Below are positions 60,879 through 64,000 of a stretch of DNA of 64,000 nt, in pieces (position 1 is the first letter of the stretch; every line of letters starts with the position of its first letter). The notes below the pieces were generated by a model. It did no database searches. It was given only the letters and a program-made list of their open reading frames with translations, and was not told the origin of the DNA. This DNA is from Metaruminococcus_A gallistercoris (GTDB lineage: Bacteria > Bacillota > Clostridia > Oscillospirales > Ruminococcaceae): positions 25,649-89,648 of the forward strand of contig CAJFNQ010000010.1 in NCBI GenBank assembly GCA_904394975.1, in the 5' to 3' direction. The position numbers and the translations under genes are program-made.

Positions 60879-62276
60879 ATGAGCATTCAATATATTGGGC
60901 TGAAAGAGATCAATGGGCCCATGGTTGTAATTGATAATGTGCCGGACGTTGCGTTTGACGAAATGGTAGAACTTGTTCTGGATTCCGGCGAAACACGCAC
61001 AGGGCGTGTTGTAACGGTAGAAGGAAAACGAGCGGTCATTCAGGTATTTGAAGGAACCACCGGCCTTTCTTTAACCAATACACGCACCCAGTTTACCGGG
61101 AAACCAATGGAGCTTCCGCTTTCTAAAGAACTGCTCGGACGCATCTTTAACGGCGCCGGCAAGCCAATTGACGGGCTTGGCGAAGTATATGCGGAAAAAT
61201 ATATGGATATCAACGGTAAGCCGTTAAATCCAGTCGCACGTATTTACCCCAGAAGCTATATTCGTACCGGTATTTCTGCCATTGACGCATTAATGACCCT
61301 GATTCGCGGGCAGAAACTGCCGATTTTCTCCGGTTCCGGTATGAGCCATAACCGCCTTGCGGTACAGATCGTCCGTCAGGCGCAGATTGCAGAAGACCAG
61401 GGGAAAAACTTCGGCATTGTTTTTGCGGCAATGGGCGTTAAAAATGACGTTGCGGACTACTTCCGGCGCAGTTTTGAAGAGTCCGGCGTTCTTTCGCGTG
61501 TTGTGATGTTCTTAAACCTTTCCAATGACCCGATCATTGAACGTATTCTCACCCCGCGCTGTGCGCTGACGGCGGCAGAATATCTGGCCTATGAGCAAAA
61601 CATGCACATTCTGGTCATTCTCACCGATATGACCTCTTACGCGGAAGCACTGCGTGAACTGAGTTCTTCCAAAGGTGAGATTCCGGGACGAAAGGGTTAC
61701 CCGGGCTACCTTTACTCCGATCTGGCTTCCATTTATGAGCGTGCCGGTATTGTACAGGGCGCCAACGGTTCGGTGACGCAGATTCCGATTCTGACCATGC
61801 CGAACGATGATATCACCCATCCAATCCCGGACTTGACCGGTTACATCACCGAAGGGCAGATCGTGCTGGATCGCCAGCTGGAGCAAACCGGCATTTATCC
61901 GCCGATTTCGGTCCTCCCTTCCCTGTCACGTCTGATGAAAGACGGCATCGGCGAAGGATACACCCGTGCAGACCATTCAGCTGTTTCCAACCAGTTATTT
62001 GCGAGCTACGCAAAGGTTCAGGATGCACGGGCGCTGGCTTCCGTTATCGGTGAAGATGAGCTTTCTCCAGTCGATAAGCTCTATATGGATTTTGGTAAGA
62101 TGTTCGAGAAATACTTCCTTTCACAGGATTTTAACGAGAACCGCACCATTGAACAAACGTTGAATCTGGGCTGGGAACTGCTTTCCATTCTCCCGAAAGA
62201 GGAGTTGGATCGTGTTGACGCTGAGATGCTGGATCAGTTCTATGACCCTGCTAAAGCAGAACGGTTTAAGGGGTGA
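60879..62276 (+). CDS. ntpB: V-type ATPase regulatory subunit B
   Basis: Non-catalytic partner of A, 465 residues: MSIQYIGLKEINGPMVVID at the start, SGSGMSHNRLAVQIVRQA in place of a P-loop, and LTDMTSYAEALRELSSSKGEIPGRKGYPGYLYSDLA (part). The last segment LGWELLSILPKEELDRV is typical. ATG 60879 follows AAGGAGG; an upstream ATG at 60858 lacks an SD. Confidence 0.97.
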   Translation: MSIQYIGLKEINGPMVVIDNVPDVAFDEMVELVLDSGETRTGRVVTVEGKRAVIQVFEGTTGLSLTNTRTQFTGKPMELPLSKELLGRIFNGAGKPIDGLGEVYAEKYMDINGKPLNPVARIYPRSYIRTGISAIDALMTLIRGQKLPIFSGSGMSHNRLAVQIVRQAQIAEDQGKNFGIVFAAMGVKNDVADYFRRSFEESGVLSRVVMFLNLSNDPIIERILTPRCALTAAEYLAYEQNMHILVILTDMTSYAEALRELSSSKGEIPGRKGYPGYLYSDLASIYERAGIVQGANGSVTQIPILTMPNDDITHPIPDLTGYITEGQIVLDRQLEQTGIYPPISVLPSLSRLMKDGIGEGYTRADHSAVSNQLFASYAKVQDARALASVIGEDELSPVDKLYMDFGKMFEKYFLSQDFNENRTIEQTLNLGWELLSILPKEELDRVDAEMLDQFYDPAKAERFKG

Positions 62277-62282
62277 TTTTAT

Positions 62283-62882
62283 ATGCCGGTTATCCCAACA
62301 AAAGGCAACCTTTTAAACATCAAAAAATCCCTGGGTCTGGCAACGCTTGGTTACAGCCTGCTCGACCGCAAGCGGAACATCCTGATTCGTGAAATGATGG
62401 CATTGATTGACGATGCCAAAGCCATTCGCGGTGAGATTGAAGAAACCTACAAAGAGGCGTATCTGGCACTGCAAAACGCCAACATCACCTTGGGTATCTG
62501 CGAAAACGCCGCAAAAGCGGTTCCGGTAGAAACCGGCGTTCATATTACCTACCGGAGTGTTATGGGTGTGGAGATTCCAAAAGTAAAACTTCACCCTAAT
62601 CCGATTAAGCCGTATTATGGGTTTCAATCCACCAATGCGGCTTTAGACAACGCCTATGTACAATTTCAAAAAGTTAAACAATTAACGGCAACACTTGCAG
62701 AGATTGAAAACAGCGTATATCGGCTGGCAAACGCCATTAAGAAAACGCAGAAACGCGCCAACGCGCTGAAAAACATCATTATTCCGCGTTTTGAAGCAGA
62801 CAGCAAATTTATTGCCGACGCTCTGGAGGAAAAAGAACGCGAGGATTTTTCGCGGCTTAAAATCATTAAGAAAAACCGTTAA
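62283..62882 (+). CDS. ntpD: V-type ATPase subunit D (central shaft)
   Basis: Rotor shaft subunit, 199 residues with the long coiled-coil ends: PTKGNLLNIKKSLGLATLGYSLLDRKRNILIREMM (part) and ALKNIIIPRFEADSKFIADALEEKEREDFSRLKIIKK (part). ATG 62283 after AAGGGGTG, six bases after B. Last gene of the operon. Confidence 0.96.
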   Translation: MPVIPTKGNLLNIKKSLGLATLGYSLLDRKRNILIREMMALIDDAKAIRGEIEETYKEAYLALQNANITLGICENAAKAVPVETGVHITYRSVMGVEIPKVKLHPNPIKPYYGFQSTNAALDNAYVQFQKVKQLTATLAEIENSVYRLANAIKKTQKRANALKNIIIPRFEADSKFIADALEEKEREDFSRLKIIKKNR

Positions 62883-62915
62883 AAGCGATGCAACCATGCA
62901 TCGCTTTTTTCTTTT
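62881..62915 (+). terminator. Terminator of the V-ATPase operon
   Basis: AAAAGCGATGCA (62881-62892) pairs with TGCATCGCTTTT (62897-62908) around ACCA, then a T-rich run. Confidence 0.92.
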
Positions 62916-63037
62916 TATGCAAATATATTTAATTGAATCAAACCAAATGCGTATCAAAAGCGCTTGATATTATTGTTTGAAAGCGAACTGATTTTACGTG
63001 TTTATTGGAAATGAAAACGAAGCAATGTAACAATGCG

Positions 63038-63076
63038 AAAATCTCCCAAGTCCATGAAAAGGACTTGGGAGATTTT
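63038..63076 (-). terminator. Terminator after the tandem-GNAT gene
   Basis: A perfect 16-pair inverted repeat, AAAATCTCCCAAGTCC (63038-63053) with its complement at 63061-63076. It lies just past the stop codon at 63079 on the minus strand. Confidence 0.9.
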
Positions 63077-63078
63077 GT

Positions 63079-63909
63079 TCAATCCAATTCTTTTTCGCCC
63101 ATCCAGTAACGAATGCAGGCGCGGTAACCAAGCTTTGCATACCAGTGTTCCAGATAAGTAAAGCCCAAAAATCCGTTTTTACAGCCTTTACGCTGCAATT
63201 CCTCCGTAGCCGCTGCAACCATTTGCAAGCCGATTCCGCGCTTGCGCGCAGAAGGAATCACGCCTACACAGCCGATCTCACCGGTATCCGCAAAAAGCGG
63301 AGCTCCATCCGGGTCGACAATGCAGAAGCCAAGGATTTCTCCGTTTTCCACTGCCACGAGGACTGGGCAGGATGTATGCTCAAAATAATGGGTCCAATCC
63401 GGCTCCGCCTGTTTTACGGCCGAAAGAAGCTGTTCATGTTCCTCTGGTGTCACGTAACGGAAAGAAACATCATCTGCACAAGAGTGAATGGAACATTTAT
63501 CCTTTGAAAAAGTGCCAAGCGGCATGCTCATGTCGACACTAATCTCATTCGCTTTATAACCGCGCTTTTCAAAAAAATGAACTGTCTCTTCACAAAACAT
63601 GGGAACCCCTTGAAACAGGTAGGTGTGCTCACCCAACCCAAGTACAGCACGCTGAAAGCCAGCCTGTTTTATGGCATCTTCACTCTGAGAGAGGAGTTTA
63701 CTGCCATTCCCTTTACCCCGAAACTCACACAAAACGCAGAGGAGCATAACTGTGTTCCCCTGTATCAGCGAAAATCCGACGAGCTTTCCGTCTTCTTCTG
63801 CGGTTAAGCACTGGCAGGACGAAAGATGAATCTTGCGTTCAAATTGTTCTTTGGAAATAGCGAGCTGGGGAAATGATAAGTGAAAAATTTCATAGATGTT
63901 CTGGTTCAT
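63079..63909 (-). CDS. Tandem GNAT N-acetyltransferase
   Basis: A 276-residue protein with two GNAT-like halves. The N-terminal half has LVGFSLIQGNTVMLLCVLCEFRGKGNGSKLLSQSED, where RGKGNGS is an acetyl-CoA loop; the C-terminal half has GEIGCVGVIPSARKRGIGLQMVAAATEEL with RKRGIG. Both loops look intact, which is less common than one degenerate copy. Substrate unknown. ATG 63909 with a weak GTGAG site. It may be cotranscribed with a gene beyond the right edge. Confidence 0.88.
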   Translation of the reverse strand: MNQNIYEIFHLSFPQLAISKEQFERKIHLSSCQCLTAEEDGKLVGFSLIQGNTVMLLCVLCEFRGKGNGSKLLSQSEDAIKQAGFQRAVLGLGEHTYLFQGVPMFCEETVHFFEKRGYKANEISVDMSMPLGTFSKDKCSIHSCADDVSFRYVTPEEHEQLLSAVKQAEPDWTHYFEHTSCPVLVAVENGEILGFCIVDPDGAPLFADTGEIGCVGVIPSARKRGIGLQMVAAATEELQRKGCKNGFLGFTYLEHWYAKLGYRACIRYWMGEKELD

Positions 63910-63923
63910 ATTGACTCACGTAT

Positions 63924-63955
63924 AATAAAACCATCTCGAAAGGGGTGGTTTTATT
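63924..63955. repeat. Inverted repeat upstream of the GNAT gene
   Basis: AATAAAACCA (63924-63933) pairs with TGGTTTTATT (63946-63955); the loop TCTCGAAAGGGG can extend the stem with a GAAA tetraloop on the plus strand. Possibly the terminator of a minus-strand gene beyond the window, or an operator. Confidence 0.5.
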
Positions 63956-64000
63956 AATTCTCCTTTCCTCGAAAATTGGTTATACAGCAGGAGTAGCTAC

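Noticed and set aside
63980..64000. Possible C-terminus (VATPAV, stop) of a minus-strand gene at the right edge
   Set aside because: Only six codons are visible, too few to support a gene.

Overview
The window looks like a chromosome segment of an anaerobic, endospore-forming Clostridia, most like the Oscillospiraceae/Ruminococcaceae group. This rests on gene content and order (a GerA-type germination operon, SpoIIR, GerW, SpoVM, Spo0A-type boxes, a V-type ATPase operon, OadA plus biotin carrier) and on moderate GC; no database search was possible. I see no rRNA, tRNA, CRISPR array, insertion sequence or prophage. Almost the whole window is ordinary housekeeping and sporulation DNA.

Layout. 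1-2505 (minus): pstS-pstC-pstA phosphate uptake genes, pstA cut by the left edge. 2778-3398 (plus): a PepSY lipoprotein driven by a consensus sigma-A promoter. 3486-7248 (minus): a three-gene germinant receptor operon, divergent from a DUF421-DUF4363 pair (7324-8383). 8415-17890 (minus): nrdR, a DUF6514 gene behind three tandem Spo0A-like boxes, a TIM-barrel isomerase, secDF, purB, a P-loop ATPase and a GH78-like enzyme. 18059-25218: a radical-SAM protein, a DDAH-like hydrolase (minus), a glycerol-1-phosphate dehydrogenase/HAD fusion, a helix-hairpin-helix protein, pyrB with a PyrI-like zinc tail, and a flavoprotein.

25289-38971 (minus) is the conserved yloC-remA-gmk-rpoZ-priA-def-fmt-rsmB-rlmN-prpC-prkC-rsgA-thiN-spoVM neighbourhood known from Bacillus. 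It contains two genes that are easily missed: the 27-codon spoVM and a 50-codon membrane peptide. 39224-41474: OadA-type carboxyltransferase, biotin carrier and a small GNAT-like protein. 41481-46542 (minus): M50 protease, scpA, scpB, DUF2953, gerW, dacF-like and rluB. rpmB (plus) follows, then spoIIR, ispE, a DUF362 ferredoxin-like protein, an aminotransferase and an Lrp regulator (minus), and a PHP-type phosphatase. 52641-62882 (plus): an ACT-domain protein and a PFL-like UPF0210 protein run directly into a nine-gene V-type ATPase operon (H-C-I-K-F-E-A-B-D). The right end holds a tandem-GNAT gene.

How it fits together: the sporulation genes cover commitment (Spo0A-type boxes), forespore-to-mother-cell signalling (spoIIR), coat assembly (spoVM), cortex and germination (dacF-like, gerW, ger operon). 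The translation and signalling genes form one long co-directional block. The most interesting leads are the spoVM microgene and its membrane-peptide neighbour, a hairpin that could silence read-through spoIIR mRNA while sparing the forespore transcript, the tandem Spo0A boxes, and two fusion enzymes (PyrB with a zinc tail; G1P dehydrogenase with a HAD phosphatase).
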